Both the position numbers and the translations under genes were made by a program. The notes beneath the pieces were generated by a model that was not told where the DNA came from, made no database searches, and saw only the letters and a program-made list of their open reading frames with translations. A DNA stretch of 64,000 nt, from NCBI GenBank assembly GCA_964539025.1, contig CAZIFA010000003.1, positions 186,001 through 250,000 of the forward strand, in the 5' to 3' direction. How positions within the stretch are numbered: position 1 is the stretch's first letter; each line of letters opens with the position of its first letter. Below are positions 36,731 to 44,956 of the stretch, in pieces. The stretch comes from Micavibrio_A sp964539025. GTDB lineage: Bacteria > Pseudomonadota > Alphaproteobacteria > Micavibrionales > Micavibrionaceae.

Positions 36731-37312
36731 ATGAAGACGCTGCCCTTCTTTCTCCTTCTGACCATCGCCCTCTTGCCCGTGCCTTCGCGGGCGCAGGACC
36801 TCATCATGCAGGACAGCACCTATTACACGCTTGATGATGGCGTGATGGATCAGGATGAAATGATGGAAGAAGCGGATACGATGTACCGCCTGTGTGAACT
36901 CAACGCATACCAGAAAAAATATTTCGATTGCGGCTGTTTTGCCGGGGCCTATCTGCAACAACGCGAAAAACTCGGCCCCATCGCAACGCAAAGCGATATC
37001 TATGAATCCGTGACCAATTCCGCCCTGACATCCAACAGCTGTGCTAATACCGAACTGATAGCGGGAGAAGCCTATGAGGACTGCCTGCGATTTTCGAGTC
37101 AATTCCGAGAACTCGCGCTCGACAACGATCAGTACTGCACCTGTGCCGCCAACAAAATGGCCAAAGATTTCGCCAAAGCCCCGCGCTTAAGCGCAGGTTA
37201 CATCACCAATATCCGCACGAACGCCATGGAATTTTGCGAAGATCCGAAAAATCGCCCGAAACCAAAACAACCCACCGCTTCTATAGAAGCCGATCCTAAA
37301 ACGCTGAACTGA
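36731..37312 (+). CDS. Exported Cys-rich hypothetical protein
   Basis: A 193-residue protein with signal peptide MKTLPFFLLLTIALLPVPSRA. The mature part has paired cysteines: CELNAYQKKYFDCGCF, SNSC, YEDC, YCTCAA and FCED, suggesting two related disulfide-linked helical repeats of the form C-x(n)-CxC. It ends Pro/Lys rich. Not recognised. It overlaps the acyl-CoA dehydrogenase stop by 17 bp, tail-to-tail. Likely periplasmic. Confidence 0.65.
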   Translation: MKTLPFFLLLTIALLPVPSRAQDLIMQDSTYYTLDDGVMDQDEMMEEADTMYRLCELNAYQKKYFDCGCFAGAYLQQREKLGPIATQSDIYESVTNSALTSNSCANTELIAGEAYEDCLRFSSQFRELALDNDQYCTCAANKMAKDFAKAPRLSAGYITNIRTNAMEFCEDPKNRPKPKQPTASIEADPKTLN

Positions 37313-39077
37313 CGACCGTCTTGGCGCTGGAAAGAACGCTTTGCACATGCGTCGAAGCCAGCGGCAAATAAGTCTCAGCAAAGAAACGCGCATGCAAAAT
37401 CTTCCGTTCGGCAAAGTCGGTATCATTGCCTTCTTGCAGCATCGCATACGCTGCTAGTGCGGATTTTGCCATCATAAATCCACACGCCGTCGTGGCCATC
37501 ACTTTCAGAAACGGCGCGCTCACTGCTGCAACGTAATCCAGATCGTCCTTGGCCAATTCGCCAATTTGCGTTGCCGCTTTTGATACGCTGGCAAAAGCTA
37601 TCTCCAGATTTTGCCTTATCACCGCCAGATCATCGCCCTTCATGTTGAGTGCGCCTATTACGGCCTCGAATTCTTTGAAGTATGACTTGAGATCATCACC
37701 ATTGTCGCGCAGGATTTTTCTGAACACTAGGTCGGAAGACTGAATTCCATTTGTGCCCTCATAGATGGGCAAGATACGTGCATCGCGATAAAACTGCGCT
37801 GCGCCCGTTTCCTCGATGTATCCCATCCCGCCGTGAATCTGCACACCAAGTGATGCTACATCGCACGCCATATCCGTGCACCACGCCTTGACCAGCGGCG
37901 TAAGCAAATCAACTTTTGCCTGCGCGGCTTTATCGCCCGCATTGGCTAGATCGAGCGTCAGCGCCGCTTCGTAAGCCAGCGCACGCCCTGCCTCTATCTG
38001 CGATGCCATGCAAAGCAGCATGCGCCTGACATCGGGATGTTCTGAAATCGTCACGCGCACATAATCTTTTTTCGAAACCGATGCGCCCTGCACGCGCTCC
38101 TTTGCGTATGCCCGCGCTTTTTGATACGCAGCCTCCGCAATCGCCACGCCCTGCAATCCGACGGACAGACGCGCATTGTTCATCATCGTGAACATATTCT
38201 TCAGGCCCTCATTCTCCTCCCCAACGACGAAGCCAATGGCCCCGCCTTTGTCGCCAAATTGCATCGTGCAGGTCGGCGAAGCATGGATGCCTAGCTTGTG
38301 CTCTATGCCAGTACACACAACATCGTTGCGGATACCGGTGCCCCCGGCGTAGCCGTCAGGCGAAGACGGGTCTTTGAGAAATTTTGGAACAAGGAACAAA
38401 GATATCCCTTTCACGCCTTCCGGCGCATCGGGAAGACGCGCCAACACCAGATGGATGATATTGTCCGTAAAATCATGCTCGCCATAGGTGATGAAAATTT
38501 TCTGACCGAAAATCCGGTAACTGCCATCGCCCGCACGTTCTGCTTTCGCCCGCACCGCCGATAAATCTGATCCCGCCTGCGATTCGGTTAGATTCATCGT
38601 GCCGGTCCACTCGCCCGAAACCAGCTTGCTTAGATATTCGTGTTTGAGCGCATCCGATCCGTGCGCCTCTATCGCCTCGACCGCGCCTTGGTTGAGCAGC
38701 GGACACAATCCGAACGACATGTTCGCGCCCTGCCACATCTCCTGCACCGCGAACGCAACCAGCCACGGCAAACCCTGCCCGCCATGCTCGGGGGCGAAGA
38801 CGACGGAATTCCATCCGCCTTCGCAAAATTGTTTATAAGCCTCTTTGAACCCCGGCGATGTGGTGACGGCGCCGTCCTTGATTTTCGCGCCGCTTTTATC
38901 GCCGCTGTGATTGAGCGGTGCCAGAACTTCGCTCGCAAGCTGTGATGCGGGTTCCAAAATACTGCCCACCGCGTTGATGTCGAGTTTGCCCAGATCGGGA
39001 TGTTCGGGCAGCGCCGAAAGCCCCACGACTTTGTCGAGCACGAAGATCATATCGTTGAGGGGCGGCACGTAAGTCAT
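37296..39077 (-). CDS. Acyl-CoA dehydrogenase with C-terminal extension (DmdC-like)
   Basis: A 593-residue flavoprotein. The opening MTYVPPLNDMIFVLDKVVGL and the overall length (about 590 rather than 380) are those of the DmdC-type acyl-CoA dehydrogenases with an extra C-terminal helical domain. FAD/acyl-CoA motifs: WTGTMNLTESQAGSDLSAVR, KIFITYGEHD, GHNIHLVLARLP-like, DVASLGVQIHGGMGYIEE and ARILPIYEGTNGIQSSDLV, with catalytic Glu in YEGTNGIQ. DmdC members act on 3-methylmercaptopropionyl-CoA, but others are generic fatty acyl-CoA enzymes. It is a single gene here; the substrate is uncertain. Confidence 0.88.
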   Translation of the reverse strand: MTYVPPLNDMIFVLDKVVGLSALPEHPDLGKLDINAVGSILEPASQLASEVLAPLNHSGDKSGAKIKDGAVTTSPGFKEAYKQFCEGGWNSVVFAPEHGGQGLPWLVAFAVQEMWQGANMSFGLCPLLNQGAVEAIEAHGSDALKHEYLSKLVSGEWTGTMNLTESQAGSDLSAVRAKAERAGDGSYRIFGQKIFITYGEHDFTDNIIHLVLARLPDAPEGVKGISLFLVPKFLKDPSSPDGYAGGTGIRNDVVCTGIEHKLGIHASPTCTMQFGDKGGAIGFVVGEENEGLKNMFTMMNNARLSVGLQGVAIAEAAYQKARAYAKERVQGASVSKKDYVRVTISEHPDVRRMLLCMASQIEAGRALAYEAALTLDLANAGDKAAQAKVDLLTPLVKAWCTDMACDVASLGVQIHGGMGYIEETGAAQFYRDARILPIYEGTNGIQSSDLVFRKILRDNGDDLKSYFKEFEAVIGALNMKGDDLAVIRQNLEIAFASVSKAATQIGELAKDDLDYVAAVSAPFLKVMATTACGFMMAKSALAAYAMLQEGNDTDFAERKILHARFFAETYLPLASTHVQSVLSSAKTVVSSAF

Positions 39078-39148
39078 TCAAAATCTCCAGGCTCGAATCA
39101 ATGGCATTAAGTATAATGCCCACATCTCCCATAATGAACCTCAATATT

Positions 39149-39352
39149 GAATCGCAAAGACGCGAAGGCGCAAAGCTTATCTCCTTAAAAGCCGCGCGCA
39201 GCGCAATAAAGAAATTTAACCACTAAGATCACTAAGGGCACCAAGTTCTTAGTGGTCTTAGTGTCCTTAGTGGTGAAAATTAAAGATTCAATACGCCTGC
39301 GGCGCTGATTACAGAAGGTGGAAAGCTTTGCGCCTTCGCGTCTTTGCGATTC
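39149..39352. repeat. 204-bp element with perfect 30-bp terminal inverted repeats
   Basis: The left arm 39149-39178 is exactly complementary to the right arm 39323-39352 (AATCGCAAAGACGCG... against ...CGCGTCTTTGCGATT). Inside is a second, imperfect dyad at 39219-39273 built of CACTAAG/CTTAGTG units. No ORF. The dehydrogenase lies to the left (71 bp) and the transglycosylase to the right (77 bp). A non-autonomous palindromic element. Confidence 0.85.
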
Positions 39353-39429
39353 ACCCCCCAACTGGCACGATCCTTGAAACTGTCCTTTCATAGACAGACA
39401 CGTAAAAACAGCCGGAAAAGAGCTCAAAA

Positions 39430-40389
39430 ATGTCGGAAAATGCCATTTATAACAAGGCCTTGAATGCCTATAACGTCCCCCGGGACGTCTATAATGCCAT
39501 CCGCAGCGCAGCCTCTAAAACAGGGGTCAATTTTACCTACCTGATGGAAAAGGCTGCCGTTGAGAGCTCATTCAACAAAGACGCCAAAGCGGCGACCAGT
39601 TCCGCCACCGGCCTATATCAATTCATCGAATCCACCTGGCTGAAAATGGTCAAAGACCACGGCGCGGATTACGGCCTTGAAAAATACGCCAACAAAATCT
39701 CTAACGATGGCCAGGTATCTTCCCGTAAAGACCGCCGCGAAATTCTAGCGTTGCGCAAAGACCCCGAAATCTCCTCCATCATGGCCGCGAAATTCGATCA
39801 GGAAAATTATGAGAAGCTGAAAGACAACGTCGGGGGCAATATCGGCTCCACCGAACTTTATATGGCACACTTCCTCGGCGCTGGCGGAGCGTCCAGCTTC
39901 CTGAACGCGATGAAGAAAAGCCCCAATATGGTTGCGGCCGATATCTTCCGTGATGCCGCACGCACCAATCGCGGCGTGTTCTACGATCAACGCACGGGCG
40001 CGCCGCGCTCGCTGGCACAGGTCTATGCCTTCTTCGATAATAAATTCCAAGGCGATGCCGACGCGCAAAACATCATGACGGCTTCCAGCAATATAAACCT
40101 GCGCACCAACCCTTATGACACAGGCCCCCGCGCGGCTCAGAACACGCCCCTGCAAGACGTACAAGACCCCTTCACGCGCCTAGCCGCGCTGATGGGCGGC
40201 GCTAACAGTGGCGCTGCTATGGCCGCACAGGATATGGCTTTTAATGATTCTATCCTGCGTGTGAACGGCAATTCACGTTCTTCCGATCAAAAAGACGGCA
40301 CAGGATGGCAGATTTTCCCGCCATCCCTCTACAGCCGCCTGACGCTTTCGCCAGCGCAAATGATGATGCTGTCCGACTTCAACGCTTAG
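39430..40389 (+). CDS. SLT-domain lytic transglycosylase-like protein
   Basis: A 319-residue protein. The SLT/goose lysozyme-like core starts at about residue 30: LMEKAAVESSFNKDAKAATSS with the catalytic Glu in AAVESSF, then ATGLYQFIESTWLKMVKDHG, and YMAHFLGAGGASSFLNAM further on. There is no signal peptide at the N-terminus (MSENAIYNKALNAYN). The C-terminal 100 residues are Asn/Ala/Gly rich without a known domain. Such transglycosylases cleave peptidoglycan for flagella, secretion systems or predation. The 3' end overlaps the opposite small gene by 4 bp. Confidence 0.85.
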   Translation: MSENAIYNKALNAYNVPRDVYNAIRSAASKTGVNFTYLMEKAAVESSFNKDAKAATSSATGLYQFIESTWLKMVKDHGADYGLEKYANKISNDGQVSSRKDRREILALRKDPEISSIMAAKFDQENYEKLKDNVGGNIGSTELYMAHFLGAGGASSFLNAMKKSPNMVAADIFRDAARTNRGVFYDQRTGAPRSLAQVYAFFDNKFQGDADAQNIMTASSNINLRTNPYDTGPRAAQNTPLQDVQDPFTRLAALMGGANSGAAMAAQDMAFNDSILRVNGNSRSSDQKDGTGWQIFPPSLYSRLTLSPAQMMMLSDFNA

Positions 40390-40781
40390 TGCGGCTTGCA
40401 ATTATACGCGTAGGCCCGCTTCACGTATAACCGAACTTGTTCAGCGATTTTATCGGCTTCAGGCCCCTGGACGTCATATATCACAACGTTTCTTCTCCAC
40501 GTTGCGCCTCTGTCACCCGTGGCCTTTGAAAAGGAGGCTCCCAAGGCTGGACCCGATTTAGGATCGTGATGATTTTTCGACGATCTATACTCCACACGCA
40601 CAGCATCGTCACTTTTCTCGATAGAAATGTAGCCTTCGCTCCCCAACCCACCCCATGTGCTGCCTATCTTGACGACTGATCCTTTTTTCGCCAGCGCCTC
40701 AAGCTGCTCAATGATATCGATCTGCTTCCCGGCCTGTGATGTAAGTGGTGCGATGGCGGGCGTCTGATTCTCTATCTGCAT
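40386..40781 (-). CDS. Hypothetical protein, 131 aa
   Basis: Unrecognised soluble protein: MQIENQTPAIAPLTSQAG, then a helix and beta-rich centre (VVKIGSTWGGLGSEGYISIE, VRVEYRSSKN), ending with a basic helix and YAYNCKPH. The start ATG is preceded by agggagaaa. It ends 4 bp inside the transglycosylase gene on the other strand. No family assigned. Confidence 0.55.
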   Translation of the reverse strand: MQIENQTPAIAPLTSQAGKQIDIIEQLEALAKKGSVVKIGSTWGGLGSEGYISIEKSDDAVRVEYRSSKNHHDPKSGPALGASFSKATGDRGATWRRNVVIYDVQGPEADKIAEQVRLYVKRAYAYNCKPH

Positions 40782-40933
40782 GTTTTTCTCCCTAATTTGT
40801 TATTATTTATAGATATGAATAATAGCCGGATCGTAATTTTTGTCAAAAATGGCAGCGCTGCCCGAAACATTCATTCGCTAACCCCCGGATTCCCCCTCAT
40901 TTTTTGCAATCCTGCCATTCGTTAAGATGGAAT

Positions 40934-40985
40934 ATACTGTATTCGAAGTAATAATCGATACGATCCAACTATAGATATACAGTAT
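40934..40985. promoter_or_regulatory. Twin ATAC-N-GTAT dyads
   Basis: ATACTGTAT at 40934-40942 and ATACAGTAT at 40977-40985, each a 4+1+4 palindrome, centres 43 bp apart (about four helical turns), in an AT-rich stretch ahead of the promoter at 41094. Candidate operators for an unknown dimeric regulator. Confidence 0.4.
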
Positions 40986-41093
40986 TCATGTATAAATTAA
41001 GTACAAATACTATCTGTCATTTCAATCACAACTAATAGTAAATATAGATTTGACTGTTATAATTACTATTAATAAAAAATTTGCATTTTATTG

Positions 41094-41122
41094 TTGACAT
41101 GGAAGGCGTTTTATCTTAGATT
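41094..41122 (+). promoter_or_regulatory. Sigma-70-like promoter of the structured RNA
   Basis: TTGACA (41094-41099), 17-bp spacer, TAGATT (41117-41122); transcription start predicted near 41129. Confidence 0.65.
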
Positions 41123-41180
41123 TAGGACAACAAGGCGGAACTAATACCGCTAAAACAAGTAAAGAACCAGGGAGGTTCTA

Positions 41181-41348
41181 ATGAGAGCTAATGCACGCCA
41201 GCAATGGCTGGCATCTCAAACCAGACCGGCGATTGGACCCCAGGGGGTTTCAGGAGCTGGGAGACAACAGAGAGCGTACTCGGGCGAAGCACTGCTTCGG
41301 TTATATAGAACAAGCCCGATGATATCGAGAGCCTTCGCACTCGGGTAA
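41181..41348 (+). CDS. Possible 55-aa basic peptide within the structured RNA
   Basis: The ATG at 41181 follows GGAGG by 5 bp, with the Shine-Dalgarno partly inside a hairpin whose loop is AGGGA. The product starts MRANARQQWLASQTRPAIGP and is basic, Arg/Gln rich and without a known motif. It ends inside the TATCGAG hairpin. It could be a real small protein under structural control, or a chance frame in a non-coding RNA. The strong Shine-Dalgarno favours the former; the dense secondary structure the latter. Confidence 0.35.
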   Translation: MRANARQQWLASQTRPAIGPQGVSGAGRQQRAYSGEALLRLYRTSPMISRAFALG

Positions 41349-41370
41349 CTCGATACTGCTTTCAAAAGGC

Positions 41371-41405
41371 AACGCCGTAAGCCCCTCACTTCCGGCGTTG
41401 TTTTG
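41371..41405 (+). terminator. Terminator of the structured RNA
   Basis: AACGCCG (41371-41377), a 15-nt loop, CGGCGTT (41393-41399), then GTTTTG. Confidence 0.75.
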
Positions 41406-41484
41406 TGGAAGCAATCTAAACCGGCCTTAACGTTTAATTCCTTTTGAGATAGTCTTTACAGACCCCTTTCAAAGGAATTTTTTT

Positions 41485-42153
41485 ATGGCCAAAATCATGA
41501 AAATCGTCCCCCTGACCTTCCTGCTTGCCGCGCTTGCCTGCCCAGCTATGGCACAGCCTATCGAAAGCGCGCCGCTGCCCGTGATAAAACCCTACACGCT
41601 TTCGACCGAAACAGACCCTATGGCCATGGACCCGTCTTCCGCACCGCCCGCCGCCACCATCAATCGCGGCACGGTAACGCAGGCCCCGCCCCCGCCTGGC
41701 GAAAATTCAATTCCGGATTCGTCTTCCGCTGCCCCGCCGATGAACATCACGACGCAGCAACAACAACCCGCAAACACGAATAGCGGCCCAGCACCCAGCG
41801 CCGCCGATTATCCCAACAACAATGTCTCAGGCGTCGTGCCGAACGAAAGCGGGTTTGAAAACCGTAAATTCTGCACGATGAAAATCTCGTTTGGCGGTAG
41901 GAACGGCGATATAGACCGCAGGACCGCAGACAAGGTGAAATCCTATCTCGATGGCAATCCCGGCCTTTTGACCTACCTGCGCAGCGACTGGGGCAAAAAG
42001 GGGGAGTATGAATATTGCGTCACCGTGGCCGAACATAACAATCGCGGCAAGGTCTATGCCGATTTGAAAAAACTTCTGCCGCGCAAGGGTGATGAAGAAA
42101 GCACCACGACCCTTACGGGCAAAGGCTTCGCGCCTGTAAAGAACTACCCTTAG
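41485..42153 (+). CDS. Exported Pro/Ser-rich hypothetical protein
   Basis: A 222-residue protein with signal peptide MAKIMKIVPLTFLLAALACPAMA. Residues about 25-125 are low-complexity Pro/Ser/Asn/Gln (PPPPGENSIPDSSS, TQQQQPANTN). The C-terminal 95 residues form a folded-looking domain with two Cys (FCTMKISFGGRNGDIDRRTA and YEYCVTVAEHNNRG), probably one disulfide. AAAGGAATT precedes the start. Not recognised; likely a periplasmic or surface protein with a flexible stalk. Confidence 0.65.
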   Translation: MAKIMKIVPLTFLLAALACPAMAQPIESAPLPVIKPYTLSTETDPMAMDPSSAPPAATINRGTVTQAPPPPGENSIPDSSSAAPPMNITTQQQQPANTNSGPAPSAADYPNNNVSGVVPNESGFENRKFCTMKISFGGRNGDIDRRTADKVKSYLDGNPGLLTYLRSDWGKKGEYEYCVTVAEHNNRGKVYADLKKLLPRKGDEESTTTLTGKGFAPVKNYP

Positions 42154-42168
42154 CTTGTCATCATTGCC

Positions 42169-42253
42169 GTCATCCCGAACGCACGTAGTGCGGAGGGATC
42201 TTTGGCCTACCCATTCCAGAACAGATTCCTCACCCTATAGGGTTCGGAATGAC
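42169..42253. repeat. Palindromic intergenic repeat, copy 4
   Basis: GTCATCCCGAACGCACG... to ...GGTTCGGAATGAC, between the convergent 41485 and tsaC-like genes. Confidence 0.75.
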
Positions 42254-42260
42254 ATTGCTG

Positions 42261-43247
42261 CTACCGCCCTTGCGCGGCTCTCTTTAAACGATCATTGATC
42301 GCGATGCCTAGACCCTTATCAGGGATATTCATGACAGCGATGCGGGTGTTGCCCGGATGATCGAGTTCACGCAGCATCGAAAACAAGTTCGCCGCGGCTT
42401 CGTGCAGATCGGTTCTATCGCTTAAATTGCGGAATTTTTCATCCGGTAAATCTTTCGCCGCGCCGCCGCCCTTGATGCCCATGAATTTCACGGACCCAAA
42501 CGCCAGCAAAGCTTCGCCGGGTTCTATATCGACGGCGTTGAGGCGCACCGGAATGCTCGGCGCGTAATGTTTCAAAAGCTGCCCCGGCGATTTTGGTGCG
42601 TCGTGATTGCCAAGATCATATTCCACCTTGCCCAGATAAGTTTCGAGGTCTTCCGCCGTCACCGCGCCGGGGCGCACGATGACGGGCGCATCGCCCGATA
42701 AATCCAGCACCGTCGATTCCAGCCCCACCGTGCATGCACCGCCCGCCAGTATGAACGGCACGCGGTCTTGCAGACTTTCCTGCACATGTTTAGGTGTGGT
42801 GGCGGATGGTTCGCCCGATGCGTTCGCGCTCGGCGCCGCAATCGGCAATCCGGCTTTTTCGATGAGCGCCAATGCAACGGGATGCGAGGGCATGCGGATC
42901 GCCACAGTCGCTAATCCTGCGCTCACCAGATCGGAAATCCCGCAATCTTTTTTCTTGGGCAGGATCAATGTGAGCGGCCCCGGCCAGAACGCAGCCATCA
43001 GACCCTTTGCCCGCGCATCGGCCTCGACATATTTTTCGGCGTCATGACGGTTCGCGACATGCGTGATGATGGGGTTGAAAGACGGGCGGTTTTTCGCAGC
43101 GAAAATTCCGGCGACCGCTTTGCCGTCCAGCGCGTCCGCGCCAAGCCCGTAGACCGTTTCCGTCGGGAACGCGACCAAACCGCCGCCGCGCAATATTTCG
43201 GCGGCCTCTTCAATGCTTTCTGGCGTCGGCGTTTTTATGATCGTCAT
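42261..43247 (-). CDS. L-threonylcarbamoyladenylate synthase (Sua5 type)
   Basis: A 328-residue YrdC/Sua5 protein. The N-terminal YrdC domain has GLVAFPTETVYGLGADALDG, AAKNRPSFNPIITHVANRHD, WPGPLTLILPKK, PSANASGEPSATTPKHV and VGLESTVLDLSGDAPVIVRP. A C-terminal Sua5 domain starts near residue 215 (SPGQLLKHYAPSIPVRL), so this is the long Sua5 form rather than short TsaC. It makes threonylcarbamoyl-AMP from Thr, bicarbonate and ATP for tRNA t6A37. No tsaB/D/E neighbours are here. Confidence 0.93.
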   Translation of the reverse strand: MTIIKTPTPESIEEAAEILRGGGLVAFPTETVYGLGADALDGKAVAGIFAAKNRPSFNPIITHVANRHDAEKYVEADARAKGLMAAFWPGPLTLILPKKKDCGISDLVSAGLATVAIRMPSHPVALALIEKAGLPIAAPSANASGEPSATTPKHVQESLQDRVPFILAGGACTVGLESTVLDLSGDAPVIVRPGAVTAEDLETYLGKVEYDLGNHDAPKSPGQLLKHYAPSIPVRLNAVDIEPGEALLAFGSVKFMGIKGGGAAKDLPDEKFRNLSDRTDLHEAAANLFSMLRELDHPGNTRIAVMNIPDKGLGIAINDRLKRAAQGR

Positions 43248-43291
43248 GGAGGCTAAAAAGCCATTAGCCCGTTAAAAATGCAAGTTTTATT

Positions 43292-43356
43292 GTCATCCTG
43301 AGCGAAGCGAAGGATCTCATGAGATCCTTCAGTCGCTAACGCTCCTTCAGGATGAC
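43292..43356. repeat. Palindromic intergenic repeat, copy 5
   Basis: GTCATCCTGAGCGAAGCG... to ...CCTTCAGGATGAC, with a central GGATCTCATGAGATCC palindrome. It lies between sua5 and anmK. Confidence 0.8.
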
Positions 43357-43357
43357 A

Positions 43358-44464
43358 TCAGGCCCTAAACAAAACCCCGCCGGTCAGCCCCCGCGAAACC
43401 CCGGTTGTCTTGGGGAAGCTCAAAGGCTTATTAAGCGCGCTGCGCACGGCCAGATAGGCGAAACATTCGGCTTCGGTGGCGTCTCCGTTCCAGCCCAGAT
43501 CATCGACCGAATGCACGACGGGGCCGAGTTTTTCGGTGAGCGCATTCATCAACGCCTTATTATGCCGCCCGCCGCCGCACACATACCACCAGCGCGGTTT
43601 GCCCGGCATATGTTCGAGCGATTTTATGATGGATTCCGCCGTGAAGGCGAGCAGCGTCGCCGCGCCGTCTTCGGTGCTGACATTGTCCATCCCTTCATTG
43701 ACACGGCCAAGCTGTGCGACATCCCATTCATCGCGGTCCAATGATTTGGGCGGTACGCGTTCAAAGTATGGATGCGACAGCCAAGCATCGAGGAATCGCG
43801 TAATCGGTTTTCCGGACGCAGCGATTTTTCCGTCTTCATCGAAACGATTGCCCGTACGCGATAAAATCCAATCATCCATCAACGCGTTGCCCGGACCGCA
43901 ATCAAACGCCAGCAAATCTTCATCGCCTTCGCCGATCCATGTGACGTTGGCGACGCCGCCGATATTCAGCACAGCGCAGGGCGTGGCGACGCCTGCGTTT
44001 TTAATCCGCGCGGCATGATAGATGGGTGCAAGCGGTGCGCCTTCGCCGCCAGCCTCTACATCATTGGTGCGAAAATCCGCGATGACATCGATCCCGCATT
44101 CATCGGCCAGTCTTTGCGCATCGCCGATCTGTATCGTGATGCCGTTTTCGGGCGCGTGGAAAATCGTCTGGCCGTGAAAGCCTATCAGGTCGGGCTTGGC
44201 ATCGGTTTTTGAGAGCAGTTCCTTGACGGCGGCGATATGCGCGTCCGTAATAATCCGCTCCGCCTCCCGCACAAGGGGGCTGCCCCGCTCCTGCAGCCCG
44301 AAACAGGCCCGCACCGTGTCCCGGTCGGCCTCATTATAGGGAATGGTCACAAACGCGCCGGTTTTAACCTGGCTTTCGCCGTCCGTCTCTATGATGGCGG
44401 CGTCCACCCCGTCCAAAGACGTGCCGGACATTAAACCGATTGCGGTATAGATATTTTTTTGCAT
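43358..44464 (-). CDS. anmK: Anhydro-N-acetylmuramic acid kinase
   Basis: A 368-residue sugar kinase that opens and phosphorylates 1,6-anhydro-MurNAc in peptidoglycan recycling. Motifs: AIGLMSGTSLDGVDAAIIET (phosphate-binding start), GFHGQTIFHAPENG, VLNIGGVANVTWIG, AFDCGPGNALMDDWI and WYVCGGGRHNKALM. The length is standard. It lies 110 bp upstream of sua5 on the same strand, with a palindromic repeat in between, so cotranscription is doubtful. Peptidoglycan recycling fits with the SLT transglycosylase elsewhere. Confidence 0.95.
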   Translation of the reverse strand: MQKNIYTAIGLMSGTSLDGVDAAIIETDGESQVKTGAFVTIPYNEADRDTVRACFGLQERGSPLVREAERIITDAHIAAVKELLSKTDAKPDLIGFHGQTIFHAPENGITIQIGDAQRLADECGIDVIADFRTNDVEAGGEGAPLAPIYHAARIKNAGVATPCAVLNIGGVANVTWIGEGDEDLLAFDCGPGNALMDDWILSRTGNRFDEDGKIAASGKPITRFLDAWLSHPYFERVPPKSLDRDEWDVAQLGRVNEGMDNVSTEDGAATLLAFTAESIIKSLEHMPGKPRWWYVCGGGRHNKALMNALTEKLGPVVHSVDDLGWNGDATEAECFAYLAVRSALNKPLSFPKTTGVSRGLTGGVLFRA

Positions 44465-44476
44465 TTACTCTCCGGT

Positions 44477-44550
44477 GTCATCCTGAGGGAGCAGCGCGAC
44501 CGAAGGATCTCATTGCCGATACCAAGATCCTTCGCTACGCTCAGGATGAC
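44477..44550. repeat. Palindromic intergenic repeat, copy 6
   Basis: GTCATCCTGAGGGAGC... to ...CGCTCAGGATGAC. It lies directly upstream of the second GIY-YIG gene. Confidence 0.8.
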
Positions 44551-44563
44551 AACGAGGAAGTCT

Positions 44564-44869
44564 ATGGCTCCCAATACCTACTATGTTTACATGATGACGA
44601 ATAAGGCCAACAAGGTCTTATACACAGGCGTCACCAACAATCTGGAACGCAGGCTTTGGGAGCATAAAAAGAAGCAGGTTGAAGGGTTTACAAGCCATTA
44701 CAACGCCATAAAACTTGTTTATTTTGAACAGACTTCTGATATAAAGTCAGCCATTGAACGTGAAAAGCAGATCAAAGGCTTATTGCGTGTTAAGAAAAAC
44801 AAAATAGTGGAAAGCATCAATCCTGAATGGAAGGATCTTTCGGAAGATTGGTCTAATCTGTCATCCTGA
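44564..44869 (+). CDS. Small GIY-YIG nuclease-family protein (copy 2)
   Basis: A 101-residue single-domain protein: YYVYMMTNKANKVLYTGVTN carries the GIY-YIG pair (here YVY/YTG), with LERRLWEHKKK as the Arg helix and KLVYFEQTSDIKSAIEREKQ after it. ATG at 44564 follows GAGGAAG. Codons upstream stay open through the repeat, but they are repeat sequence. It is clearly related to copy 1 at 33174-33503 and, like it, lies between two palindromic repeats (44477-44550 and 44860-44947); the 3' end runs into the second. Same subfamily, same uncertainty. Confidence 0.85.
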   Translation: MAPNTYYVYMMTNKANKVLYTGVTNNLERRLWEHKKKQVEGFTSHYNAIKLVYFEQTSDIKSAIEREKQIKGLLRVKKNKIVESINPEWKDLSEDWSNLSS

Positions 44870-44947
44870 CCCCGCACTTGATGCGGGGGAAGGATCTCAC
44901 ATTTACCGATCCACCGAGATCCTTCGGGCTAAAGCCCTCAGGATGAC
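44860..44947. repeat. Palindromic intergenic repeat, copy 7
   Basis: GTCATCCTGACCCCGC... to ...CCCTCAGGATGAC. Its first bases are the end of the GIY-YIG gene and it stops 10 bp before the tyrS start. Confidence 0.8.
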
Positions 44948-44956
44948 AACAAAGAC

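Larger units (their letters stand above)
41129..41405 (+). ncRNA. Structured RNA candidate of about 277 nt, with possible 55-aa ORF
   Basis: It is bounded by a near-consensus promoter and a terminator. Consecutive hairpins can be drawn: GGCGG/CCGCT (41134-41151); AGAACC/GGTTCT with loop AGGGA (41163-41179); TGAGA...GCCAGC-AATG-GCTGGC...TCTCA (41182-41218); ACCC/GGGT (41237-41248); CGGGC enclosing GAAG/CTTC closed by GCCCG (41281-41318); and TATCGAG/CTCGATA (41323-41355). Several GGA motifs, one in a hairpin loop (AGGGA), look like CsrA/RsmA-type sites. It does not show the conserved cores of tmRNA, RNase P RNA or SRP RNA. A regulatory RNA, or a structured mRNA for the small ORF, is proposed. 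Confidence 0.55.

Noticed and set aside
39149..39352. Insertion sequence.
   Set aside because: Only 204 bp and no transposase; called a non-autonomous palindromic element instead.
41129..41405. tmRNA, RNase P RNA, SRP RNA or 6S RNA.
   Set aside because: The conserved cores of the first three are missing, and the fold is a row of short hairpins rather than the long 6S rod.
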